NCBI GenBank assembly: GCA_019096065.1
Contig: JAGUCH010000008.1
Location: 2,113,001 to 2,177,000, forward strand
Direction of reading: 5' to 3'
DNA from: Paracyclopina nana
Taxonomy: Eukaryota; Arthropoda; Copepoda; Cyclopoida; Cyclopettidae
DNA: 64,000 bases
Shown here piece after piece: positions 11,252 to 20,865 of this stretch (position 1 is the first letter of the stretch; each line of letters starts with the position of its first letter). The position numbers and the translations under genes were made by a program. Under the pieces are notes generated by a model. It saw only the letters and a program-made list of their open reading frames with translations. It did not search any database and was not told the DNA's origin.

Positions 11252-12906
11252 TTTGGGCTTCATTACATGAACAGGGCACCGCATTATGCATTAAAAACGG
11301 TCTTTTTCGAATTGAAGCTCTCCGAGAAATCAACAGCTTTTTCGATGACTCTGCTATGAACAATGCTGACGAGTCGCTGGTGGTTGTGGAAATAGACGGG
11401 TATGCGTCCAATAATGAGCCGAGGATTCTCAACTTGCCTCAGTTCATCGTGGACTTTCACAGCCTTCTCCACCCTCTCAGTGAGATCATCAAGGAGTCCA
11501 AAACCAACTTGGAGACGAATGACAAGACAATGCTGCTCAAGGATGCTCCGGAGTTTGTGCAAAAATGGCATGATTTGATGCACACCAGCGCTGAGTACCA
11601 TCATCCAAAGGATGTATCATTGAAATTCGACCTGGACAAGAAGGCTAACAAAATCACGGAGACCATTTCTTCCGGACCCGGGGAAAATGTGGAGCTGATT
11701 GCGGACAATCTCAAAGTAGTAGAAGGACAGCAACAAATCAACTCCAACTTCAACCTGGAGGATCCGGATTTTGCCTACCAAGACAATTTCACTCCGGAAT
11801 CTGAAGACGACGAGGAGCACTCATTAGAGGATAATGCTTTGGATCACTTCCAATCCGACTTTGAGAGCCACCATGCATCTGATATTTTGCCTGAAGGAAG
11901 TCATAGACAAGAAAAAGCTCTCAATATTTTGAAAGGAGTAGAAAGCATTAAGTTTCAAGACTCAAGATTTGTTGACCATACCTATGAAGATGACAACAGT
12001 GATTTTTCTGACTACGATGAGAGTGACGAGTACAGTGATGAGCATGACTCGGTTTACGATGAGAGCGACGAGTATAGTGATGAAGGCTCGGACGAGTACT
12101 ACTATGATGACCCTTCGGATGAATCCGTTTCCTCGAAGGAAAATGCCGACGTTTCCATCGACATTGGCTACGATGAAGCTGCCAAGGAGCTGTACGAAAC
12201 ATTTGATGATGGCATCATGGTGACAAGCATCAAAGCCAAGACTCTTGCTGAGCTCGAGCAAAAAGAGCTTGAGATGGCAAAGAACCTGAAGGACGCGGAC
12301 AGGTTTTTCGGAGATCATCACAACAGGAAAAAAATTGAGCTCATTGAGGAGCTGTACAAGCTTCAGCAGAGTGAAGGAGCATCTCAATTTGAGGAGTCTT
12401 TGGGGAACTTTTCAAACGAGGAGACTTTCAGGGAGGAGCTGGAAAACAGCATCGAAGAGGCAATTCAATTTCTGGAAGCTGAAAGCCCTGAAGCCGACAC
12501 CCCCAACCACTTTGAGTATGACGAATCCAATGCATCGGCCGATTCTAAAATGGAGATGGAGGATGAGTATTTCAATTCTGTTTCTTACGAGTACAGCGAC
12601 GAGCTGCCCATTTTGGAAGGTGGAAACCGAGTTGGAGGTTTCGATGAACGTGGCTTTGCCCAAGCTCTGAATTTGCTTAGTCAATTGACGTTTGAGGCCA
12701 AGGAAAACGGGAAAGATTTGGCTCCACATGACCAAGAGCATCATTATGTTGAGCAAGCGGACTCTGATGAGCATTATCATGAATCGGTAGATGAAGTCAA
12801 ATCTTCTTTGGAAATGATGAACGCTAAAGTTGGCCGTCGACCTCTGATTTTGTCAGACCTTGATGATCTAGTTAATGCTTGGCTGGCTAAAAACAATCAA
12901 AAATAA
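11252..12906 (+). CDS. Long acidic low-complexity protein or ectodomain
   Basis: An open frame of 551 codons, very rich in Asp, Glu, Ser and Tyr. Two near-identical blocks YDESDEYSDE occur near 12013-12110, followed by poly-acidic/Tyr runs. The first 110 residues are less biased (EINSFFDDS, LPQFIVDFHSLL) and may be folded. No Cys-rich module, no recognisable domain. If translated alone it would need the Met at 11200 or 11356 and has no signal peptide. If joined to the upstream TM exon it becomes a large acidic extracellular domain, possibly cation binding (inference from composition). Poly(A) signal AATAAAATAAATAAA lies about 75 bp past the stop. Confidence 0.8.
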
Positions 12907-13304
12907 TGAAGTTGCACTGAGAGGTTTTTTTTTTCGTTTTTCGATGCTGCACATTTGTAAAACAATGCATATTTCGTAAATAAAATAAATAAAGCTAGGC
13001 TTCTTCCATGTACGTGCGGGTGACCTTGGCAACTTCTTTTTTTGCGTGCCAAGGCCTACTGCGTTATTTTCCTGCAAAACTGATTGGCCTTCAAGGTCAA
13101 CATGCAATGTTTCAAAATGTTGAATTAACCGCTTTTACCAGCCTAGATTCGCTATCATGGTGTGATTAATGTGGTATAGCATAAGGGCGCCGTTTCACGA
13201 CTTCGCGTAGCACATTGGTTGGATTGTTTTTATGGCTAGATCGACCAGTGTGCCAGATTAGGGGAAAGCCATTTCCAGTTCGAGACTTCAGTCTGGTTTT
13301 GACA
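12907..13304. other. 3' UTR and intergenic
   Basis: Contains AATAAA motifs at about 12977-12992 that would end the upstream transcript. No further gene. Confidence 0.5.
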
Positions 13305-14034
13305 ATGTGCAAAGCAATCAGCATCGCCGTGCTTGGCACATTTTGCCTGCTCTTCAGCTTTGGTGGTAATTATTCGAAATAGTAGCTTTTCCAAATTCAA
13401 GTTACGGTCATCTGCAGAATTGCATTTGTTAGACAGCCACTTTGTGGTTTATTGTTGTTTACTTTGCTTACCAACTTTCCAAGCATGTTTGATCGGTACC
13501 GGAAGCTATACTATAGTGGTGAAAGCACAACATTTTCTGGCCATTTTACTAGGGTCGGCTTTGGGACTGGAGTGCTTGGTGGGAACCGGAGATGCTTCCA
13601 ATGCAGATGCTGGGGAAACAATGAATTTCAAGGTGTTTAAGTGCGGCGAACGGGGCTCCCAATTGGCCACTGTGGATAATTTGGTGAAGAACGTCACCGA
13701 TACAATTGCAAACAGTTGGAATACATTGACGAGCTCCATAAGTAAGTTGGCTGGTGGCGATGAGCGAGCCAAGCGCCAGGTGGAATATGATGAAGAGGTC
13801 GAGGACGAAGATGACAAAGAGGACGATGATGAGAACTATGCTTGCGTCAAGGTTGTTCTGGGAAAAACTGCTTACAGGTCCTGTATTCCGAAATACGGCG
13901 AAATACGCATCAACTGCACGACGGCCATCGGGCACAACGTTTTGTGCTATTGCCACGAGGATCAGTGCAACAGTGCCCATTTCGCACAATATTCAGCATT
14001 GCTGCTCATTATCATGCTCTTATTGCATTTCTAG
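13305..14034 (+). CDS. Ly6/uPAR-like GPI-anchored surface protein
   Basis: Two exons, 13305-13365 and 13553-14034 (180 aa). Signal peptide residues 1-20, then a Ly6/three-finger pattern: Cys 28 near the mature N-terminus, FKVFKCGE, YACVKV, YRSCIP, and the closing CYCHEDQCN, the family's C-terminal CCxxDxCN-like signature. It ends in a hydrophobic tail (LLLIIMLLLHF) of GPI type. Between the first finger and the rest lies an insertion with a furin-type site RAKR (92-95) followed by a run of about 20 acidic residues, which is unusual for the family. Known members modulate ion channels or epithelial junctions; the role here is unknown. The exon 1 donor and exon 2 acceptor (TTTTACTAG) are both phase 1. 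Confidence 0.82.
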
Positions 14035-14481
14035 AATATACTCGTATATATGCAATTACCTATTTTATTCACAGCGCAAGATGCTACCTAGAGCATTACG
14101 CAACCTATTCTTTAACTGCTTTTAATATTTTTTTCCCCATTTGTCAACATGTTTTGAACGTGAATCGAAAATTTCCTCTATTTTTGAAGAAATCATCAAC
14201 AAAGATGAATTGTTACACAATCTAGCGTTTGTACTCCATTGAAGAAAACACTCATGGCCCATCATTTACCCCTTTCCTTTGCATCACTTAAGTCTTTGGT
14301 CATCATTAATCAATGAACGAATGTTTCTTTGCCCAGCACTCAGAAGTTTATTGGTAAGCCTCTTTAGGTGAAAGTACTGTTATAGATAAAAAAGGATGAC
14401 GATTGACTAATAAACTAAACACACAGTTAGGTAACTTCAAAGATTCCTGTCGATCAAAGGAAGTGGAAAAAAGTTTGAACT
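14035..14481. other. No gene recognised
   Basis: AT-rich spacer between the Ly6-like gene and the first protease; no repeat or motif noticed. Confidence 0.4.
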
Positions 14482-16063
14482 ATGGCCAACTTCGTTTGGC
14501 TTTTGCTGCTTAGCATTCATTCTGCCGAGTCGATAAAAGGAGGCTGCGATGGGTTCTTGAGTAACATCTAACAAATACAGCTCATTTCACTTATTTACGA
14601 CCTTGCCAGTTCGTAGATTCGCCGTGGATAGTTTTCATTTCCCACTGCAGGAGTCCTCACATTTATGGAACTGAGCCAACTCGACCAACAACGCCAACTC
14701 AGCAAAGCAGCACAGCAAGTGTTGATATCTATGATTTGATAGAGGAAGCAGATGAAGGTTCCTTTTAGCCTGCTAACAAATACGCACGGAACATTCAGCT
14801 TTTTTTGCATGTGTAGAAGGATCGGAGATAGATTTTCTGGAGGCAAGAAAGTGCAGTCCCATGGGAAGCACTTGCTCGTTGGCATGCTCGGATCAGAAGC
14901 CCGACTTGTTGAACGAGAATGGAACTTTGGTACGTAATCTCTTGAGTACCTTTAAAAGGGACATACTACACACACTGGTCCGCAGTTAAATGGCACTCAG
15001 CTACAGGACAACGAAATCGATGCATGCTTTCTGAAATACGCCACCAATTCTTCCAGTCGAGCCAGGGCCGAAGGTAGCTCTTGCTGAATTATTTTTCTTT
15101 TCGAGATTTTCGAGCATTTTTCTTTGCTAGACGCGAGACCTGCTTGCACAGGGGTGCTAATCTCGTTGAAAGCTGTACTCACTTCCTCGCACTGCATCAT
15201 TATGTCCAAGATAAAGCTGGGGTTTTGTGACCTCCAAGTGAGACGCCAATGCTGTACCCTTATTTTTTCCCAGTCCTATCCTCATTTTCAGGTGGTTGCA
15301 GGGGCAACAAGCGCCAACAAATCAGGCAACCAAATTCGAGCAGTGGACAAAATATTGTCACTGAGAGAGCCCACCGAGCCTCGTGTGGGCAATGACTTGG
15401 CCATTTTGATCCTAAAAACGCCTTTTTCTAAAGAGTGCGGGATCGACGTGATTCTGCTCCCATTGCTAAAAGACTACCGGCCCTCGAGTGAGTGATTGTT
15501 CTTCAATTGACTTTTGGTTCACAGACGAGCATTTCTCATGATTATAGAGGGCACCAAATGTCACGTGTTCGGTTGGGGCAGAACCTCCAATGCCAACAGA
15601 GAGTATGCTCTGACCAAAAAGTTGGTCAAGGTGTCCAAGACAATGTGTCGGTGGAAAACGTTTGGAGCTATCAAAAAGTCCAACAAGGATCGGACGATTT
15701 GCTTGAATCCTGGAGCTGTCAACATGTGCCTCGTAAGCGTGATATCAGCTCGCAGGTCATGAAAATCCAGGCAAAGTACCACTTTTATAGGGTGATAGTG
15801 GAGCTCCCATGATTTGCGGACAAGATAACTTCAATTTCGTGGCCGGAATTGCTACCTTCATGGGTGCCTCGACCTGCTACACCAAACTGCAAAAAATGTA
15901 CCCCACCATTCTGACCAATGTGGCGCCTTACAGAGATAAAATATCGGCCATATTGAAGGTTGGCTACAATCAACGAAATGGACAGGCAAAGATTTCTCCT
16001 CGATTTCAAGCATTACTACTATGTATTAGAATAGTAATTTTGGCAGTATTCGCAATGCAATAA
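14482..16063 (+). CDS. S1-family serine protease, membrane-anchored, tandem copy 1
   Basis: Exons 14482-14560, 14617-14757, 14799-14929, 14986-15073, 15131-15237, 15292-15487, 15548-15732, 15791-16063 (399 aa). Signal peptide, then CDGFL and SPWIVFIS, an acidic/Thr-rich insertion, and the S1 core: LTSSHC (catalytic His), GNDLAIL (catalytic Asp), CHVFGWG, and GDSGAP (catalytic Ser). All three catalytic residues are present. I see no R/K-IVGG activation site. The residue at the position equivalent to chymotrypsinogen 189 is Asn. The C-terminus is hydrophobic (IRIVILAVFAMQ), suggesting a GPI or membrane anchor. The intron after 14757 is only 41 bp. Paralogue of the gene 70 bp downstream, with most intron positions and phases shared. 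Catalysis is likely from the triad; substrate unknown. Confidence 0.85.
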
Positions 16064-16133
16064 ATGCAGAGCTTCAAAGATAGTTTCTTCGCGGATCAAA
16101 CGAGACCTTTTTGATTGATGTTTCTCTACTGTT

Positions 16134-17814
16134 ATGATCCAAGTTTGGCTGTTTTTCCTCCTAATAAAAGATGCCAAGTGCATCTTTGAAGGCTGTGATG
16201 GATTCTTGGGTGAGAGCAATACATACGTAGTTGATTTGACTCTTTTCATGCTTGCGAACTAGGCTCTCCTTGGGTTGTTTTCATATCGACCTGTGAAAGG
16301 GAATTTGCCTGGGGCGGCATGAGCAGTAATACAACTGCGAGAACCACAGCGCAGCGATCAACAACGAAAAGGACCACTAAACGTTTTCCAGTTGGAGCAG
16401 AATCTTCAGAAAGTGAGGACGATGGCAGTCCCAAGGGCTACTTTAAATTTTTCGGCATCAAGATGTGCCTGGAGAATTACTACGAGTATGAAGATGACTG
16501 CGAGTTAGCATGCAGCAGTCGAAAGCCACGCATGATCAACCGCGAAGGAGTCGCCGTAAGCTTTCTAAGACGCACTTTTTTAGCAATGGACTGAAGGGCG
16601 TTCTCATACTCGACTTTTGGCTACCGAAAAACCTGATGATTTGTTGCCGACTGTAGCTACCTAGCACCTGTTTTCGGTAACAAGTCGAAAATATGCGAAC
16701 GCCCTTATATGTGGTAAAAGTATAACGGACATGAAAGCCAAAAAGGAAGAAGCTGCTTCGCGCAAAGCTCAAACACTGAGGAAGAGCCGGGCCTCCGCGC
16801 CAGGAATGACTGTAAGGAAACGCGCACATAACCCGAAATGGCCTTTATTTCAACGTGTTCACATTTCAGGGCCAGCAAAGGTCAGGCCGGTTTGCACCGG
16901 CGTGCTCGTCTCCCTGAATGTTGTGCTCACCTCAGCGCATTGCATCTCCACAGCGATGGCCATTCCAGAGCTGTGCAATCTCGAGGTAAATCAAAAGGCA
17001 ATAATCTTATTCATTTTTATAGTAGCAGCACTGTTAAAGGTAGTGGCCGGAGCCACTTACACCCGAAAGGCTGGCAACCAGCTAAGGTCGGTGAAGAAGA
17101 TTTTCTCGATGGTGCCGCCTGGCCAGGCTCAGTCTTATCGTCGGAGCGTGGGCAGCGATTTGGCCCTCTTGGTCCTGGATACGCCTTTTAAAAAAGAGTG
17201 CGGGGTCGGAGTCATTCCACTCCCCACCTACAATGGATACAAGCCAAAAAGTAATACAGAAGCTCCCCCAAAAAATAGTCGAGCTGGCTGGATGCACCTT
17301 TTTTCAGGTGGGCTCAGGTGCAACGTGTACGGGTGGGGTCGGCCCAGCAAGATCAGTTTTGAACACACGCTCATGCAGAAGGAGGTGAAAATTCGCAACA
17401 ACAAACTTTGCAAATGGCTCTCTTGGGGCACCATCCACAAAGACAACAAGGAGAGAGCCATCTGCTTGTACCCAACTGAGCTCAAAATGTGCCCTGTAGG
17501 CTAGCTGAATTGTAATAGGAAAGCCATTGCATTATCTTTTGTTGTAGGGGGATAGCGGGGGGCCGTTGATTTGCAGTCAAGGCCCAAATATGAACGTGGT
17601 CGCTGGAATCGCCACTTATATGGGGAAAAGCAAATGTGCGCAGCATCGTCTCAACCCCACGGTCTTAACGAACGTTGGCTCCTTCAAAAACAAAATTGAG
17701 GCCATAATTCAAAGCTACGAGTCAGACATCAGGAGTGACGCCAGCGTACGTGACGCTAAATCATCTAGCAGACAGATATTAATAACCCTGCTCCACTTGC
17801 TTCTAATAAAATAA
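16134..17814 (+). CDS. S1-family serine protease, membrane-anchored, tandem copy 2
   Basis: Exons 16134-16209, 16263-16555, 16721-16811, 16870-16985, 17040-17250, 17308-17495, 17548-17814 (413 aa). Same plan as the upstream paralogue: signal peptide, CDGFLGSPWVVFIS, a Thr-rich then acidic insertion, LTSAHC (His), GSDLALL (Asp), CNVYGWG, GDSGGP (Ser), and a C-terminal DAKSSS followed by a hydrophobic stretch, a good GPI-signal shape. No IVGG-type activation cleavage is visible. The position equivalent to 189 at the bottom of the S1 pocket is Lys, not the Asp of trypsin. The intron after 16555 contains a foldback MITE (16596-16704). Poly(A) signal AATAAA overlaps the stop region. Confidence 0.87.
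16596..16704. mobile_element. Foldback MITE, GGGCGTTCTCATA family, inside a protease intron
   Basis: Arms GGGCGTTCTCATACTCGACT and the inverted AAGTCGAAAATATGCGAACGCCC, with CTACCGAAAA/TTTTCGGTA inside. Relatives with the same ends at 22176-22343 and 37860-38097. Confidence 0.75.
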
Positions 17815-18043
17815 AACGGACCTCTCGAAGAAAAGGCTCAGTCAACTGTGCTCAGTCCCTTCAGATGCTTAAATGCGAGGCTTATTGCTCAGTGCAAAAT
17901 ATCTAACATCTCTCCTAGCTAGGGCGTTCGTGTACGTACATTGAAGCCATATTTAAATTCTGAGCTTGTGGAATGCCTTCAGAAAATGGATTATCGTAAA
18001 TACCTGCTACTATATTCCATCAAACAAGCGTGATTACGTGAAT

Positions 18044-18331
18044 TCCCAACCAGAAATTTTCCCAAGTTTTCTGAAAGTTATCGTAACGTGTTAGCACTCC
18101 TTCGTTTTACCCAGGTTGAGTTTATGTCGTTATGTAACATTAACTTCCATACCACCTATGTAAAAAAATTGAGAAAAATCGAATGTGTCACAGAAAATTT
18201 GTATTTTCGATTTTACCTAGGTGTCAAGGCAATTAATGTTACATAATGACTTGAACTCTATGTTGATAAAACGTACAAGTTTCACTGAGGGTTTTTTTGC
18301 CGTATGAGGGCTCAGAATTTCTGGTTGGGTT
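18044..18331. mobile_element. Foldback element, CCCAACCAGAAATT ends
   Basis: TCCCAACCAGAAATTT at left and AATTTCTGGTTGGGTTA at right; inner arms GTTATGTAACATTAA / TTAATGTTACATAATGAC. No ORF. The stretch 17815-18043 before it is ordinary spacer. Confidence 0.7.
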
Positions 18332-18491
18332 AGTTATGGGAGAAAACCATATGTTTCTGGCTAACATCAATTTGGGCATAAGTCCACTAAGCCAGGTCAA
18401 CATAACAGAAAAATTAACGATGGTCGCGTAGTTCTAGGTACAAAACGACTAATATCAGCCTATAATCCTGGATCACAAAATTCTGCACGGT

Positions 18492-18676
18492 ATGCTCTGT
18501 TCATCTACAAACTCCTTAAGGAATCGGAACGCGAAATTCCCTTGCGCAAAGGAGTTCTCAGTACATGAACTAGCTGCGTAGAGTTGTATTTCTGCATGGT
18601 TTCGTCATTATGCATTCCTTAATACTCTGTTCATCTACCGTTCTTTAAGGAATGCATAATGACGAAACCATGCAGA
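18492..18676. mobile_element. MITE of the TGCTCTGTTCATCTAC family with a perfect 32-bp hairpin
   Basis: Starts TATGCTCTGTTCATCTAC. Positions 18591-18622 are the exact reverse complement of 18645-18676 (32 of 32) around a 22-nt loop that itself contains CTCTGTTCATCTAC. Relative of 5445-5590. Confidence 0.75.
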
Positions 18677-18767
18677 AGGACAACTAAATCACTTTATTGC
18701 AGATAGCGAGCGTGAGCTCATCAAAGTTGACCCAGCTGTCTAGCCTTCATAGTCTTCCTAGTCTTCA

Positions 18768-19028
18768 CAATCAAATTAATGGCTCAGAGGTAGAGCGTCG
18801 GCGTACTGTCCCGGTGCCCCGAGTTCGATTCTTACTAAGTCAAACCTTATTTCTATGACATTCAAATAAAATAGACTGCGCAAGGATCAAGCGAGGTATA
18901 ATGATCATTATCCACTTGTAGATGCATAATGTTCATTATCCTCCTCAAGATCAGACAACAATGAAATATCATGGAATTTATAAGGTCGGAACTTATGTAT
19001 TGCTCAGCCGTCTAAGCTAATAGTAATA
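18768..19028 (+). mobile_element. tRNA-derived SINE, copy 1
   Basis: A tRNA-like head with box A (TGGCTCAGAGGTAGAGCG) and box B (GAGTTCGATTC), followed by a body containing GGATCAAGCGAGG, CATTATCCACTTGTAGATG and TATTGCTCAGCCGTCT. A second copy of about the same length lies at 19346-19610. No ORF. Confidence 0.8.
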
Positions 19029-19179
19029 TAACTTAGGGGTAGACGCTACTCTTCTCACTTCTGAAGTCATCAGATTTGGTGGCAAATCAAAATGCCAAGC
19101 AAAAATAACCAGGTGAAAAGTACTTAGCGACACTTGATATAACAATGATTAATATAGGATTATACACCTCTAGGATGGA

Positions 19180-19254
19180 GGATAACACAAATTATTTTTT
19201 AGTGAGCGGAGCAAACGAGTGATTGTCGACACTAAAAAATAATGAGTGTTATCC
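19180..19254. repeat. 25-bp inverted repeat hairpin
   Basis: GGATAACACAAATTATTTTT.. (19180-19204) pairs with 19230-19254 except for two mismatches. It abuts the outer foldback arm that starts at 19262. Confidence 0.7.
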
Positions 19255-19345
19255 GACAAAATTTGCTCAGCTATTTTATTAGCTTGTTTTATAAATTGTT
19301 TACATATAAAAATAGATATTAACCGCTTGCTCCTAAGCAATTCCT

Positions 19346-19610
19346 ATAATCAAATTGATGGCTTAATAGAGGTAGAGCGACGGCGCGCTACCTGGGTAAC
19401 CCCGGTCCGATTCTTACTGCCATCTTCCTTTTTTTATATGAAATTTAAATAAGATAGATGGTGCAAGGATCAAGCGAGGCATAATGGTCATTATCCACTT
19501 GTAGATGCATAATGTTCATTATCCTCCTCTACATCAAACAACAATGAAAAATCATGGAAATTATATGGTCGGAGCTTATGTATTGCTCAGCCGTCTCAGC
19601 TAATAGTAAT
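19346..19610 (+). mobile_element. tRNA-derived SINE, copy 2, inserted in the foldback arm
   Basis: Head with AGAGGTAGAGCG and GGTCCGATTC, body with GGATCAAGCGAGG, CATTATCCACTTGTAGATG and TATTGCTCAGCCGTCT, as in copy 1. It separates two blocks of the left foldback arm that are contiguous on the right. Confidence 0.8.
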
Positions 19611-19659
19611 AGTATTTTATATGATGGAAAGCAATTTTCGCATGTATAATTCAGTTGGC

Positions 19660-20255
19660 GGCCGTACTTGGATCGACTAGGACATGCTGTCTTTGGATAG
19701 ACTGCAACGGATCGCCCTTGGATAGACTGACAGAACTCATAGTCCCTGGATCGACGTGACAGATCATCCTTGGATCTACAATGAAGACAAACAGTCCGTG
19801 GATCAAAGACACGGATAGTCCTTGGATCGACTACTATGAAATAACAGGACCTGGGTCGACTAGAACGAACTGTGCTTGGATAGACTGACATAACTGACTG
19901 TCCCTGCAGCGAAAAACGGATCGTACTTGGATCGACAACTAGAACATACTGTACAATGTTAGAATTCAATAAAACCTGTTGATCTATCCAAGGACTGTAT
20001 GTTCTCATAGTAGATCCAAGGACGATTCGTCTTGTCGATCCAAGTACAGTTCGTTTTTCTTGTCTAACCAAAAACATGTCAGTCCTGGTATATCCAAGGA
20101 CTGTGTGTTCTGACAGTTGATCCAAGGATGATTCGTCTCGTCGATCTGGGGACTGTCCGTAGTAGTAGTCAATCCAGGGATAATACGTTTTGTCGATGCA
20201 AGGCCGGTTCGTTGTAGTCTATCCACGGACGATCCGTTGTCGATCCAAGGGTAGG
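19660..20255. repeat. Head-to-head minisatellite, GGATCGAC unit
   Basis: About 11 degenerate units of 25-30 bp carrying TTGGATMGACT (19660-19965), then about 11 units in the opposite orientation carrying GATCCAAGGA (19980-20255). The long minus-strand ORFs here are an effect of the repeat. Confidence 0.8.
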
Positions 20256-20439
20256 AGTCCAATTCAGTTTACCAATTCGTCTCAGTTCATATTACTGCAC
20301 ATATATAAAATCTCTGACGTTTAACTTTATCAAGTGACACACATTATAAAGTATTTTATAAGGTGTGTTGCTCCTCTCTTACCATGATATTGTCCAAGAA
20401 GAAAATCCGATTGCAGAAAAAGGACAAAAATGCCAAGTA

Positions 20440-20504
20440 TATGGATCAAACCCAGTACGCCAGGATTAGGAGTCCGGCGCTTTACTGACTGAGCTACCAT
20501 TACA
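20440..20504 (-). repeat. tRNA-like SINE head or decayed tRNA
   Basis: On the minus strand: GGTAGCTCAGTCAGTAAAGC (box A type), an arm with GACTCCTAATCC, and GGGTTTGATCC (box B). Stems are imperfect. Confidence 0.5.
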
Positions 20505-20865
20505 GTTACAAAAGTTGTTGTTAGAATTCCTTTGTTATTCTTCTTCTGAGCTGAGCTAAGCTTAGTAGAAGAGTAGAGTCTTTTCAGAGATACCAGATAA
20601 AACTTAACCTAACACATCTTTTAGCTCGAAAAAGTGCCAAATCCAAAATGCACAATTTTTAATTGATTGATTAACGCTTTCAATTACTCTTGCCCTACTG
20701 AGGGCCTCTCAACCCAAGCCTTCAAAGTAATGGATCAGATGCTAAGTCAAGATTGCCTGGTCTCTTAACTTCATTAACATTTGAAAATTGCTTTCCATCA
20801 TTTAAAATCGTATATTTATGTAAACAAATTATAAAACAGGCTTACTAAATGTCTGAGCTCATTTT

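Larger units (their letters stand above)
19262..20865. mobile_element. Large foldback element enclosing a head-to-head array
   Basis: The left arm (19262-19313 plus 19616-19641) and right arm (about 20790-20865) are inverted copies: TTGTTTTATAAATTGTTTAC matches GTAAACAAATTATAAAACA, and GATGGAAAGCAATTTTC matches GAAAATTGCTTTCCATC. The right arm is continuous; the left is split by the SINE at 19346-19610. A third, direct copy of the outer arm lies at 20943-20990. Confidence 0.7.

Noticed and set aside
19529..20262. Long minus-strand ORFs rich in Arg, Ser, Asp and Val
   Set aside because: They are translations of the head-to-head minisatellite and have no protein motif.
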